Shown here one piece after another: positions 46,817-56,329 of a DNA stretch of 64,000 bases. Below the pieces are notes generated by a model. It had not been told where the DNA came from. It was given only the letters and a program-made list of their open reading frames with translations, and did no database searches. This DNA comes from Saprospiraceae bacterium (GTDB lineage Bacteria > Bacteroidota > Bacteroidia > Chitinophagales > Saprospiraceae). The position numbers were made by a program, and so were the translations under genes. Every line of letters begins with the position of its first letter. The first letter of the stretch is position 1. The stretch covers positions 372,001 through 436,000 of the forward strand of contig JADKAA010000024.1 in the NCBI GenBank assembly GCA_016715465.1. Direction: 5' to 3'.

Positions 46817-47136
46817 GATAAATGATTTTTAAGTTTATGAATGTGTGTTTAGCTTACTTACGGAAGTATGGGCTTCGTTGGATTTAATTTTATTCACTTT
46901 TTTAAATTATTTTTTGTGACCATGCTTAACCAAAGATTATCAGGGAATTAAAAAATAATTTTATTGAGCAATTATTTTATGCTCCCTATAAATCCAAAAT
47001 GCTTCATTGACTCGTATATAAACCTGAAGACCCTGCTGAAATAGAGATACAGCGACAATGGATCTAAAAAGGCGGGTGCAGTTTTTTATTCACTTAAAAA
47101 AAATAGATTAACTTTGTCTGATACACAGGCATAGCA
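46817..47136. other. Divergent intergenic region between TPR gene and ECF sigma gene, 320 bp
   Basis: AT-rich, no ORF of note. It should hold both promoters. On the plus strand TAACTTTG is at 47109-47116; on the minus strand no clear TAnnTTTG was found, which would fit control by the neighbouring ECF factor rather than the housekeeping one (inference). Confidence 0.45.
47109..47116 (+). promoter_or_regulatory. Possible -7 element of the ECF sigma/anti-sigma operon
   Basis: TAACTTTG matches TAnnTTTG 20 bp before the TTG start codon. Upstream at about -33 there is only a T run (47082-47087), not a full TTTG. Confidence 0.4.
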
Positions 47137-47745
47137 TTGAGTTTGATCCGGGAAAATACAGATGATGTCATCACCAGTTTACTCTCATCGGGAAATGAGC
47201 AGGGCATTCGTCTGCTTTATCGCTACTATGCGGATACGATGTATGGCATCATCCATAGAATCTTACCTGTAGAAGCAGAAGCCAGAGAAGTACTCAACGA
47301 TGTATTTCTGAAAGTGTATGACAACATTGCTTACTACGATGCTTCCAAAAGCAAGTTGTTTACCTGGATGGCGCGTATTGCCAGAAATGCGGCTATTGAC
47401 AAGACAAGGAGTGCCAATTATAAAATGAACAAGTCCATTCAAAATATTGACCATAATATCGAAGCCCAGGCGCAAAATTATGAAGCTGTTATTGAAGACA
47501 GCGGCATGACAAGGCTGATTAATGCGCTCGACGAAGATCTTAAAAGCATCATCAAACTGATTTATCTGGAAGGCTATACCCAGCAGGATTGTGCCGATAA
47601 ACTCCAGATGCCATTGGGTACCGTAAAAACCAAAACACGCAGGGCACTGATGTTGCTTAGAGAATCACTCAAAGGTGAAGGTATGGCTTATCTCTTCATG
47701 ACACCTGGAATGATGCATTTATTACACAAAATGATTTCGGCATAA
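47137..47745 (+). CDS. ECF-type sigma factor with anti-sigma partner
   Basis: 202 residues. Sigma2: AREVLNDVFLKVYDNIAYYD and LFTWMARIARNAAIDKTRS (~45-90). Sigma4: GYTQQDCADKLQMPLGTVKT (~145-165). The ~30 residues after sigma4 (GMAYLFMTPGMMHLLHKM) are an extra hydrophobic tail. TTG start; no earlier start fits. Stop overlaps the anti-sigma start (TAATG), so the two are made together. Confidence 0.92.
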   Translation: MSLIRENTDDVITSLLSSGNEQGIRLLYRYYADTMYGIIHRILPVEAEAREVLNDVFLKVYDNIAYYDASKSKLFTWMARIARNAAIDKTRSANYKMNKSIQNIDHNIEAQAQNYEAVIEDSGMTRLINALDEDLKSIIKLIYLEGYTQQDCADKLQMPLGTVKTKTRRALMLLRESLKGEGMAYLFMTPGMMHLLHKMISA

Positions 47746-48506
47746 TGGATATCAAAGCGTACATAGCATCCGGTATCCTGGAACAATACGTAATAGGTGC
47801 GTTGTCAGACAGAGAGATGGCAGAAGTGGAGCTCATGATGCAGCAACACGAAGAGGTCAAAAAGGAAATTGAAGCCATAGAAGCGGGTTATGAAAGTTTG
47901 AGCCGCGCTTTTGCCCAAAAGACTCCCATTAAGGAAGATGAGGTGGTGCGTTATGTGCGAGAAAAAGCCACACTTAAAATGAATCCGCCTTCCAGTGGTC
48001 TTTCAAAGTGGTGGCCGATCCTTCCCATCCTTGGACTCGGTATTTTATCTGCGACCTTTTACATATCACTCGATCAATCGAAGAAAGACCTGGTAAAGAG
48101 TCAGGAAAAATATGCGACATTGTCGCAAAACTGTGAAGAAATTTCACGCGAGAATACCATTTTGAAAGAACGCCTGTTGTTTGTGACCAGCCCTGAGTCC
48201 AGGGTAGTAATCCTGAAGGGCACCGCCTTGTCTAAAGATGCATTTGCCACGGTGGTGGTTAACGAAGAACAGCAAAAAATTTACCTTGCTTCCAATGGCT
48301 TGCCTGCGCCTCCAACCGGCAAGCAGTATCAACTTTGGGCGCTTAAGGATGGCACCCCCATAGACATGGGCGTATTTGATGTATCCGGAGAGAACCTCAT
48401 AGAAAAGTCTGGCATACCTGGTGCCCAGGCCTACGCCATTACCCTGGAAAATTCAGGGGGATCACCCACACCAACCCTCGAACAAATGTACGTAACGGGA
48501 AGCTGA
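47745..48506 (+). CDS. RskA-type anti-sigma factor
   Basis: 253 residues. An N-terminal cytosolic sigma-binding part (~1-80; SGILEQYVIGALSDREMAEVE is typical of RskA proteins), one membrane span (~91-108, WWPILPILGLGILSATFYI), a coiled-coil stretch and a periplasmic RskA C-terminal domain (GKQYQLWALKDGTPIDMGVFD). There is no Cys zinc motif (HxxxCxxC) as in ZAS anti-sigmas. It holds the upstream ECF factor at the membrane until an envelope signal releases it. Confidence 0.9.
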   Translation: MDIKAYIASGILEQYVIGALSDREMAEVELMMQQHEEVKKEIEAIEAGYESLSRAFAQKTPIKEDEVVRYVREKATLKMNPPSSGLSKWWPILPILGLGILSATFYISLDQSKKDLVKSQEKYATLSQNCEEISRENTILKERLLFVTSPESRVVILKGTALSKDAFATVVVNEEQQKIYLASNGLPAPPTGKQYQLWALKDGTPIDMGVFDVSGENLIEKSGIPGAQAYAITLENSGGSPTPTLEQMYVTGS

Positions 48507-48626
48507 CAGTTCCATGAATACATTGCGATTGAGAATGTTTCAACCCATTGATTTGCCATTACAGACCGTGTTGATGTTTTTTCAGATGGTAAAATAATTC
48601 AAACATTGCAGGATGTATATATCTGT

Positions 48627-48652
48627 AAAAAAAAGCCGGCATATTGCCGGCT
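48627..48652 (-). terminator. Rho-independent terminator for the TonB-receptor gene
   Basis: AGCCGGC and GCCGGCT form a 7-bp stem with an ATATT loop; read on the minus strand it is followed by eight T, so it ends transcription coming from the TonB-dependent receptor (145 bp further right). It may also stop plus-strand transcripts of the anti-sigma gene. The rest of the 290-bp gap holds nothing recognisable. Confidence 0.8.
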
Positions 48653-48796
48653 GTCAAAGCACACTACAATCAAAATAAGGATGATGAGAAAATTACCGGT
48701 TAATGGTATTCATGGAGTTACTTTCTAAACGAAATTGTGGGTTAGTGGCCCCCTGTTTTACAGACTAAATTTTTTGTTGCCATGATAAAGGAACAT

Positions 48797-51055
48797 TCAT
48801 TTTTTATTAAAACCATAAGAAAGACTCAATTTAAAGAAGAAGGGACTACCTGGGGTAAAGTGGATTTCCTCTACAAGGTTGGCTTCATTCTTCAGCCGGC
48901 TCATGGTATTGAACTGGGTTTCTTTCCACTTTGAATTGAACAGGTTGTTGATTTGTGCGGCGATGGTCAGATTTCCAATGGGGTAGGAGAGTTGCAAGTC
49001 ACATACGGTGTAACCTACTGCAGTAAGACTATTGGTTTCATTGGCCGGACGATCACCCATATAGCGGTATCGGATACTTCCTGAAAAACCATTGGGTCGT
49101 TGATAACTAAGGCCTCCCACAGAAGTGAATATAGGAGCCAGCGGAATGAAATTTCCATCGCCGGCATCCAGGGCACGGGGTTTTGCATAATTAAAATCTG
49201 CATCGGCGAACAAATGCTTTGTAAGCTGATACCGGACAGACAGATCGACACCCATCCGTTGTGAACGGCCACCGGCTTCTACAACCCCTGCATCTCCCAC
49301 ATACACAAATTCCTGATCCAGCCATAAATACCAAAGTGCTGGTTGAATCACCAATCTGTTAGCCGGCTTCCATAACATGCCGAGATCAGCACCATATGCC
49401 GCCGGTGCAATCTGTTTACCACCCTTCTGAATTACAACGCGTGTATCGTTGGAATGAAATCCCTTGCCCGTCTTCCAATACCATTGCATGGTGCGGCTTA
49501 CCTGGTAGCAGGCACTAAATTTTGGATATATATTGAACGAAGAAACATCGGATAATGCATGGTTTTTCAGGTGATCGGTGTACCTGTTGTAGAATTTTTC
49601 AAATCTAAGCCCGAATTCTACATTCCATTTTCGTGAAAGATTCAATTGTTCAGCGATAAATAAGGCAAGGTTGGTTTCCCGGATGTTGCCGTATTGTATT
49701 TGATTTTGGGTTTCCAGTCGGTTTACTGTTTGGGAGAGTTCATTGTCCTGTGACAAATCGTGACGAAGCAGGATGCCTGCATGAAGTTCGCCGTCAATAG
49801 CTCCGATTTGATGGCTAGTCTGAACAGACCCACTATAACCCATTATTTTTCTCTTTTCTTTTTGGCGAATTTGATCCCCATTGATGGAATCTTCGAGGAA
49901 AAAAGTGAAGTTGGAGTACAGCTCAATATCATAGTTGGCCAAATATACCTGGTTTTTTAAAAGACCTCCGTTTTTAAGTGAAGTCATGGTCTGGAGATTT
50001 AAATTTGAACGGGAAGTATTTCCACCCTCAGTTGGATCTATGGATCCAAAAAAACCAATCAGTCCGCTTTCAACTGCCCTGTTGGGAATCTGACCTGAAT
50101 GGTTCCATTGGGATGAAAAATGGGAAATACCTACGTGCAGGGTGCTTCGCTTCCCAAAATCGCCGATGTATTTTCCCGCGATGTTGAACCGGTTGAAATT
50201 TTGAGGTGCCTCAAAAAAACTGTTTGAGAAATTATATTCTGAAGCCACATAAGCAGAACGATGTTTGTCCATGGCTCCCGAGGTCAGCAGGTTCATGCCT
50301 CCGAAAAGCCGGTAGGTATCAAACTGTCCAAGTTCTGCTTTGATGGTGTTTTGTTCCAGGGTATTTTTAGTCTTAAGATTAACCCAACCCGCTGTTGTAA
50401 AATTTCCCTTTTCAGCCATATAAGGCCCCTTGCTGAAATCCACTTTTTCTACCAGTTCAGGAATTACAAAGTGCAGGTCGGCATATCCTTGTCCATGCGC
50501 ATGGGAAACCATGTTCACGGGCATATCATCCACTGTAAGCTGGATATCGGTGCCGTGGTCAATGTCAAAGCCGCGCAGGAAGATCTGCTCTGCCTTGCCT
50601 CCGCCTGCATGCTGCCCTATAAAAAGTCCTGGGACCATCCTCAATATTTCCTGTGCGTTTTGCAATGGCCTGAGGTTGATGTCCAGTTTGTTGATGATCT
50701 CCTTTTTATGCAGGTGGCTGGCCTCCACAATTATTTCCTCAATGGTGACCATGGTTTCATCCATACTTACTTTGATCACATGGTCTTCCATGGGCATAGT
50801 AAACCCGATCAGCCGGGTATCAAAACCGGCAGCCGTGAGTATAAATGAGGCAGTGTCATTTTTCAAATCTGAAAAGCCGACATTTCCTTTTTCATCCGAA
50901 AGTCTTACCACACCACTCTGTTGGTGTTGGACCCATACCTCCTCCAGAGGGGAGCCATTTGCGGCATTAAATACATGGAGCCGGATCTGGGATAAAATAT
51001 CCTGGTGAATAAAAAGCAATAGCAGTATGATGGTAAAGTTTCTCGTCATTTTCAA
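48797..51055 (-). CDS. TonB-dependent outer membrane receptor
   Basis: 752 residues: signal peptide (~1-22), a carboxypeptidase-regulatory-like domain (~23-105), plug domain (~115-235; NAQEILRMVPGLFIGQHAGGG, FLRGFDIDHGTDIQLTVDDMPVN shortened here) and a 22-strand barrel ending FKLSLSYGFNKK. A His-rich plug loop (MVSHAHGQGYADLHF) is notable and could contact a metal complex (inference). No SusD partner gene is present, so a siderophore-, metal- or vitamin-type cargo is likelier than glycan. Confidence 0.9.
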   Translation of the reverse strand: MKMTRNFTIILLLLFIHQDILSQIRLHVFNAANGSPLEEVWVQHQQSGVVRLSDEKGNVGFSDLKNDTASFILTAAGFDTRLIGFTMPMEDHVIKVSMDETMVTIEEIIVEASHLHKKEIINKLDINLRPLQNAQEILRMVPGLFIGQHAGGGKAEQIFLRGFDIDHGTDIQLTVDDMPVNMVSHAHGQGYADLHFVIPELVEKVDFSKGPYMAEKGNFTTAGWVNLKTKNTLEQNTIKAELGQFDTYRLFGGMNLLTSGAMDKHRSAYVASEYNFSNSFFEAPQNFNRFNIAGKYIGDFGKRSTLHVGISHFSSQWNHSGQIPNRAVESGLIGFFGSIDPTEGGNTSRSNLNLQTMTSLKNGGLLKNQVYLANYDIELYSNFTFFLEDSINGDQIRQKEKRKIMGYSGSVQTSHQIGAIDGELHAGILLRHDLSQDNELSQTVNRLETQNQIQYGNIRETNLALFIAEQLNLSRKWNVEFGLRFEKFYNRYTDHLKNHALSDVSSFNIYPKFSACYQVSRTMQWYWKTGKGFHSNDTRVVIQKGGKQIAPAAYGADLGMLWKPANRLVIQPALWYLWLDQEFVYVGDAGVVEAGGRSQRMGVDLSVRYQLTKHLFADADFNYAKPRALDAGDGNFIPLAPIFTSVGGLSYQRPNGFSGSIRYRYMGDRPANETNSLTAVGYTVCDLQLSYPIGNLTIAAQINNLFNSKWKETQFNTMSRLKNEANLVEEIHFTPGSPFFFKLSLSYGFNKK

Positions 51056-51204
51056 TGTTTATTTTATATACGAGAAAGTGGAATTTTTGGATTTCCCAAC
51101 CTATAAAATTTTTAACTTTAAGAATACACGATAAAAGCTGGTAGCGCCAGTGGTCAGGATATGATTAAAGCACCTTTTAATGCCGACCATTTCCCAATTT
51201 TGGC

Positions 51205-51212
51205 TATATTTG
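51205..51212 (+). promoter_or_regulatory. Possible -7 element of the antiporter gene
   Basis: TATATTTG matches TAnnTTTG; a start site near 51219 would leave ~15 nt before ATG 51234. It lies inside the longer frame from 51180 and therefore favours the later start. No -33 TTTG was seen. Confidence 0.3.
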
Positions 51213-51233
51213 AATATAGCAATCGTTCGCTCT

Positions 51234-52850
51234 ATGCTTGGGGACATCCACACTGACATCATTTGGCTAAGCACAGCCTTCGTGCTGGGTTTTTTGGCTA
51301 TGAGGCTGCGACTGCCATCATTGATCGGCTTTTTGTTTACCGGCTTGTTGCTCAATTATTTTGAGATGGACAAGGGTAATGCGGGCAACATCATCGAGGC
51401 CCTGGCAGATTTGGGGGTCATGCTCCTCCTGTTCACCATTGGACTCAAGATCAAGGTGAATACTGTTTTTCAGCCCATGATATGGATCCCGGCTTCCATA
51501 AACATGGTAGTTTCAGTTGTTCTGGCAGGGGGTTTTGTTTTTTTGCTGGGTTTGACGGGGCTTCAGACTTTTGCCGGTCTGGATATGAAGGCCAGCATGC
51601 TCATAGGATTTGCCCTCAGCTTTTCCAGTACTGTTTTTGTGGTTAAGATCCTCGAGGAGCGGGGCGAACTCACCTCTTTTCACGGTAAAATTGCCATTGG
51701 TATTCTCGTCATTCAGGACATTTTTGCCGTATTATTTATGACGATGGTTTCGGATCAGACGCCTTCATGGTTTGTTTTGCTGCTGCCATTATACCTGTAT
51801 TTGATACGCTATCCACTGTCCTACCTTTTGGCACATGCAGGCCACGGCGAGATGCTCACGATTTTTGGATTTTTTGCCACTTTTGTCACGGGGGCGTTTG
51901 TTTTCCACGCCCTGGGTCTTAAGCCCGACCTGGGTGCGCTGATTATAGGCATGTTGCTCGTCAACCACCTCAAAGCCGATGAATTGTACGATAGGATGAT
52001 GAGTTACAAAGACTTTTTTCTGGTGGCCTTTTTCATCAACATTGGTTTTTCCGGGCAAATTACCACCCAAACCCTGCTGATCACTGCCATTTTAATACCC
52101 TTTATGCTGGTTAAGGGGCTGCTCTTTGTTTCTCTGCTCTCTGCCTTCAAAATGCGGGCCAGGACGGCTTTTCTGGCTTCACTCAGCCTTGGAAATTTTA
52201 GCGAGTTTGCCCTGATTACTGGTGTAGTAGGGTTTAAAGCCGGATGGATATCCAACGACTGGATCATGGCTTTTGCCTTGTTGATGACCCTTTCTTTCAT
52301 CATTTCATCTCCCTTGAATGCAGCGGCCCACCACATCTTTGATGCGTATCGACCCCTAATCATGGGCATTAATGCGGGTGGAAAATACATAGACGAAGAA
52401 CCAAAGTCTATTGGAAATGCAGAGTTTTTGATCATTGGTTTTGGCAGCATTGGCAAACCGGCTTATTATTACCTGACCGGAAAGATGGGGCTTAAAGCCA
52501 TCGCCATCGATTATAACCACGAAATCGTAAAAAAATACAAACACAAAGGTGTAAACATCAACTGGGGCGATACCAGCAACTCCATCTTTTGGGAGACCAT
52601 CGATTTTTCAAAGGTTAAGGTGGTGCTTTTGGCCATGAGTGAGCATCACAGCAACCTGAGTATTCTTCAGGAAATCCACAAAATCAAAAACAGGCGTTTC
52701 AAAATAGCAGCCTTTTGCAAATATGAGGATGAAGCCAGGGTCTTCCGCGAAATGAAGGTGGATTATATCTACGATTATAAGATGCACCAGGGCGAGGATT
52801 TTGCAGAACAGGCCTACCTGGAGTACATTGAAGAGGGGGGAATGAACTGA
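51234..52850 (+). CDS. Cation:proton antiporter (CPA2/Kef type) with TrkA-N domain
   Basis: 538 residues from ATG 51234 (a longer frame starts at 51180, but the extra 18 residues do not fit the family). About twelve membrane helices (~8-370; FVLGFLAMRLRLPSLIGFLFTG at the start, and the family FALSFSSTVFVVKILEERGE around residue 140), then a Rossmann nucleotide-binding TrkA-N/RCK domain (~400-530; LIIGFGSIGKPAYYYL). It exchanges K+ or Na+ for protons under control of NAD(H) or a similar ligand. Confidence 0.9.
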   Translation: MLGDIHTDIIWLSTAFVLGFLAMRLRLPSLIGFLFTGLLLNYFEMDKGNAGNIIEALADLGVMLLLFTIGLKIKVNTVFQPMIWIPASINMVVSVVLAGGFVFLLGLTGLQTFAGLDMKASMLIGFALSFSSTVFVVKILEERGELTSFHGKIAIGILVIQDIFAVLFMTMVSDQTPSWFVLLLPLYLYLIRYPLSYLLAHAGHGEMLTIFGFFATFVTGAFVFHALGLKPDLGALIIGMLLVNHLKADELYDRMMSYKDFFLVAFFINIGFSGQITTQTLLITAILIPFMLVKGLLFVSLLSAFKMRARTAFLASLSLGNFSEFALITGVVGFKAGWISNDWIMAFALLMTLSFIISSPLNAAAHHIFDAYRPLIMGINAGGKYIDEEPKSIGNAEFLIIGFGSIGKPAYYYLTGKMGLKAIAIDYNHEIVKKYKHKGVNINWGDTSNSIFWETIDFSKVKVVLLAMSEHHSNLSILQEIHKIKNRRFKIAAFCKYEDEARVFREMKVDYIYDYKMHQGEDFAEQAYLEYIEEGGMN

Positions 52851-52918
52851 ATTCAAATTAATAGTGGCTAGGATCTCTGCGTACATCCCTGTCCCGATGA
52901 ATCCGGAGGGATGCGAAA

Positions 52919-52970
52919 TCTACCTGGCTACGCCTGTAGACAGGTCTACCTGGCTACGCCAGTAGAAAGG
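52919..52970 (+). repeat. Two tandem copies of a 26-bp repeat
   Basis: TCTACCTGGCTACGCC begins both copies (52919-52944 and 52945-52970); they differ at two positions. It follows the antiporter stop by 68 bp. It could be a dispersed Bacteroidota intergenic element; other copies cannot be looked for in this window. Confidence 0.75.
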
Positions 52971-53126
52971 TCTGAGGGAAATAGATGTCCTATTTTTTCT
53001 CCCGCAGACCTCGCAGATCATCGCAGATATTTTTGTCGATTTTTGGCTATTTCTTCAATGCTGTTTCATGATGTACTTTGTCCAATCATCGCTTCGACAT
53101 TCAATAATGGCCGGGTTCTCTTTTAA

Positions 53127-53156
53127 CATCCCTGTCCTGAATAAGTAACAGGGATG
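53127..53156. repeat. Perfect 9-bp inverted repeat, CATCCCTGT/ACAGGGATG
   Basis: Arms at 53127-53135 and 53148-53156 with a 12-bp loop. A weaker hairpin with the same CATCCCT/AGGGATG arms lies at 52884-52913. No T run follows, so a terminator is doubtful; a repeat element or regulator site is possible. Confidence 0.55.
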
Positions 53157-53213
53157 CCGGTATGAAACGAATCCCTGTTATTTTACTGTGTGATGACAGG
53201 TGTATATTCTTTT

Positions 53214-53245
53214 TTTGAATATGCCACATTTACACCCTACTTTTG
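53214..53245 (+). promoter_or_regulatory. Bacteroidota-type promoter of the DUF5916 gene
   Basis: TTTG (53214-53217) and TACTTTTG (53238-53245) match the -33 and -7 consensus with a 20-bp gap, the best such site in the window. The start codon lies 17 bp after it. Confidence 0.65.
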
Positions 53246-53262
53246 CAGCATAATATTACGGA

Positions 53263-55764
53263 TTGAACAAACATCAACGCCCCTTTGCTGCTGGTTTACT
53301 TTTTTTGTGCTTTTGGGTATCGGTCCGGGCTGAAAATCCGGACAAAGTTTTGAAGGCCAAACGGATTTTCGAATCCATCACCATCGACGGAAAGCTGAAT
53401 GAGGTCTCCTGGTCAGGCGCTGCCCAGGCCGATCAGTTTACCATGTCTGAACCAACGCCCGGCGAGGCCGCCAGCTTTGATACTCGGGTATATTTTTTGT
53501 ACGACGACAATGCGGTGTACATAGGTGCCAGGATGCACGACCCCCAGCCGGATAAAATATTGACTGAACTTTCCCTGCGCGACCAGGTGGGAAATGCCGA
53601 TAATTTTCGTGTATTTTTTGATACATACCGGAGTGGACTCAACGGTTTTAAATTTTACGTAACCGCATCCGGTGTTCAGTTTGATGCCGTAGTCTCCAAT
53701 CATGTGGATGACCTCAACTGGAATGCCGTTTGGGAAAGTGCTGTATCCAGGGATGACGAAGGCTGGTATGCGGAATTGCGCATTCCATATTCATCCCTTC
53801 GTTTCCCCGCGCAGGACATCCAGGAATGGAATGTCCAGTTTGGCAGGGAAATTCGCAGGTTCAGGGAATCATCTTTTTGGAGTCCGATCGACCCAACAGT
53901 CAGTGGCTGGGTACAACAGTCCGGCACAGTTACAGAAATCAATAAAATCACCACACCGGTCAGGCTTTCTCTGACGCCGTATGTATCGACCTACCTGAAT
54001 ACCAGTTATGAGCCTTCTGCGGCCATTGGCAGCAAGTTTTCTTCCGGAACGGCATATAGTGCCGGTCTCGACTTAAAGTATGGCATCAATGATGCTTTTA
54101 CCCTGGATATGACGCTTGTCCCGGATTTTGGTCAAGTCATTTCAGATAAGCAGGTACTCAACCTTAGTCCATTTGAAGTCTTTTTCGCTGAAAACCGGCA
54201 GTTTTTTACCGAGGGTACTGAGTTGTTCAACAAAGGCAGAATGTTTTACTCCCGAAGAATTGGCGGTCAACCCCTTCATTTCAACGATGTTTATCAGCAT
54301 CTCCGCGAGGGTGAATCGGTAATCGATAACCCGGGGGTCACCCAACTCATCAATGCCACAAAGATCACAGGGAGGACATCAGGTGGAACGGGCATTGGCG
54401 GATTTAATGCCATGGTGGGCGAATCATTTGCAACCCTTCGCGATGCAGAAGGAAAAGAGCGGAGAATTCAGACGAGTCCGTTTACGAATTACAATGCCCT
54501 GGTTATCGACCAGAATCTGAAAAACAATTCCTTTATCACGCTCATGAATACAAATGTGTACCGATTGGGAAGCGATCAGGAAGCCAATGTAACCGGAGCA
54601 TTTTTCAATTTTAAAACAAAAGACCAGCGATATTTTTTCTCCGGTGATGGAATGTTGAGTCAGCAGTTTTACACAGACCGCACCAGAAGTGGCTACACCT
54701 ATCATGCCAATGCGGGCAAAGGTGGGGGCAACTGGACCTACGAAGCCGGGCATGGGGTAGAATCTGAAAATTTTGACCCTAACGACCTTGGCTTTATTTA
54801 TGCTCCCAACGAGTGGTATCTTTCCGGCAAAGCTGCTTATACGCAATACAGCCCCAAACACCCCAAATTGCAGCAATACAGCATGACCATGTCATCGATC
54901 TACTCCAGGTTATTTAAGCCATTTGAATTTACGGGCTGGGTGTTTAATCTCAGCAGTTTCGTCCTTTGGAAGACCAGAACAGCAGCTGGCCTCAATGCCA
55001 GAATTGATCCAGTGACCTCCTACGATTATTTCGAACCGCGAACCCAGGACCTCAGTCGTTTCCTCATCATACCAGGAGGTTGGCAATTGGGTGGTTTTAT
55101 CTCTACGGATTATCGAAAAAAAGCGGCTTTGGATGTCAATCTGAGTTATCGGGATTATGATGCACAAAGGAGATATACCACCACACTTTCCATTAGCCCC
55201 AGATTCAGGTTCAACGATAGATTCTCCCTGATACCCAACCTTGGCATAACCCAGATAAAGGAAGAACCCGGCTATGTGCATGCTGGAGATAATGGTCTGG
55301 ATATCGGCCCGGAAGATATCTTTATGGGCGTTCGCGACCGGATCATCATCGACAATGCCCTTACGGGCCGCTTTATTTTTAACAGCGTGATGGGCATCAA
55401 TGCCAGGATCAGGCATTATTGGGATCATGTTGAATATAATCGCTTTGGCTTGCTTCAAAACGATGGCAACTTAGAGACATTGGCTTATGATGGCAAAGAC
55501 GCCGGCGGCAAGCCCATATTTGATCGAAATGTAAACATATTCAATGTTGACCTTCAATATAACTGGCGGTTTGCTCCTGGAAGTGACATCATTTTTGTGT
55601 GGAAAAACCAGGTCTACACCTCGGGCATTTCGGATGACGAAAACTATTTTCGCAACCTCGATTCTGTCTTTCAATCTGCTCAGGCCAATAATTTTTCCAT
55701 TCGGGTCATCTATTACCTGGATTATCTCTATTTATTTCCCAGAAAGTCTATTGCCAATGCCTGA
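53263..55764 (+). CDS. DUF5916 outer-membrane protein with N-terminal CBM9/DOMON-like domain
   Basis: 833 residues: signal peptide (~1-23), a CBM9-like sugar-binding-type domain (~30-215; ITIDGKLNEVSW opens it, DNAVYIGARMHDPQPDKI and GWYAELRIPYSSLRF follow), then a DUF5916 region with long beta-strand series (e.g. LTPYVSTYLNTSYE, FFAENRQFFTEG), ending RVIYYLDYLYLFPRK as in outer-membrane barrels. The exact function is unknown; these proteins are thought to be surface carbohydrate- or haem-related barrels. TTG start. Confidence 0.86.
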   Translation: MNKHQRPFAAGLLFLCFWVSVRAENPDKVLKAKRIFESITIDGKLNEVSWSGAAQADQFTMSEPTPGEAASFDTRVYFLYDDNAVYIGARMHDPQPDKILTELSLRDQVGNADNFRVFFDTYRSGLNGFKFYVTASGVQFDAVVSNHVDDLNWNAVWESAVSRDDEGWYAELRIPYSSLRFPAQDIQEWNVQFGREIRRFRESSFWSPIDPTVSGWVQQSGTVTEINKITTPVRLSLTPYVSTYLNTSYEPSAAIGSKFSSGTAYSAGLDLKYGINDAFTLDMTLVPDFGQVISDKQVLNLSPFEVFFAENRQFFTEGTELFNKGRMFYSRRIGGQPLHFNDVYQHLREGESVIDNPGVTQLINATKITGRTSGGTGIGGFNAMVGESFATLRDAEGKERRIQTSPFTNYNALVIDQNLKNNSFITLMNTNVYRLGSDQEANVTGAFFNFKTKDQRYFFSGDGMLSQQFYTDRTRSGYTYHANAGKGGGNWTYEAGHGVESENFDPNDLGFIYAPNEWYLSGKAAYTQYSPKHPKLQQYSMTMSSIYSRLFKPFEFTGWVFNLSSFVLWKTRTAAGLNARIDPVTSYDYFEPRTQDLSRFLIIPGGWQLGGFISTDYRKKAALDVNLSYRDYDAQRRYTTTLSISPRFRFNDRFSLIPNLGITQIKEEPGYVHAGDNGLDIGPEDIFMGVRDRIIIDNALTGRFIFNSVMGINARIRHYWDHVEYNRFGLLQNDGNLETLAYDGKDAGGKPIFDRNVNIFNVDLQYNWRFAPGSDIIFVWKNQVYTSGISDDENYFRNLDSVFQSAQANNFSIRVIYYLDYLYLFPRKSIANA

Positions 55765-55862
55765 TGGTATTTTATAAATGTTAATGGATTGAAGTAATAA
55801 TTTTACCAATCCACCCAACCCCGGAATTGCTTAATGTGTTTATTAGATATAAATTGATCATT

Positions 55863-56192
55863 ATGAAAAAATCCATTGGTTTATTTGCATTTGCGCTGCT
55901 GTTTAGCTTATTTTCATGTGGTGAGGAAGAAAGAATTTCCATGACCTACCGCATGACGCAATGTGCCGAACCCTGGATGGAAGAAGGATGGTACTTTGAT
56001 GCGAAGGAAGTCACGCTGAAATCGTTCCTGGAAAAGAGGGGTATGGAAATATTTGACCTCAGGATAACAACAGATTGTCTGGATATAAATACCTGCGCTG
56101 CCTGTACCTGTATCGGGTGCGACGTTGCCGATGTGAAGATTGATGCAGATGATGAAGAATCGATGAAAGCACTTGGCTTTGTGAGGAAGTAA
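55863..56192 (+). CDS. Small Cys-rich lipoprotein
   Basis: 109 residues from ATG 55863; the open frame begins at 55827, but the signal peptide starts at MKKSIGLFAFALL. Lipobox LFSC (Cys ~19). A later block CLDINTCAACTCIGC has five Cys within 15 residues, which could form disulfides or bind a metal. No family recognised. Confidence 0.7.
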   Translation: MKKSIGLFAFALLFSLFSCGEEERISMTYRMTQCAEPWMEEGWYFDAKEVTLKSFLEKRGMEIFDLRITTDCLDINTCAACTCIGCDVADVKIDADDEESMKALGFVRK

Positions 56193-56329
56193 ATTGCAAT
56201 GGCGTGTAGATGTATTTCCAGTCCAATATTTAAACAAATACTGCATACGCTTTTGATGGAAGCAATTGATTTTTGATGTAGTTGGGCAACATCAATCATA
56301 TTTTTAAGCTGTTGTCGGTTTCTAAAAAA

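Larger units (their letters stand above)
52851..53262 (+). other. Gene-free stretch with small repeats and a promoter, 412 bp
   Basis: Holds a 26-bp tandem duplication (52919-52970), two hairpins built on the word CATCCCT (52884-52913 and 53127-53156) and the promoter of the DUF5916 gene (53214-53245). No ORF of note. Confidence 0.6.

Noticed and set aside
48797..51055. Polysaccharide utilisation locus around the TonB receptor
   Set aside because: No SusD-like gene or glycoside hydrolase lies nearby.
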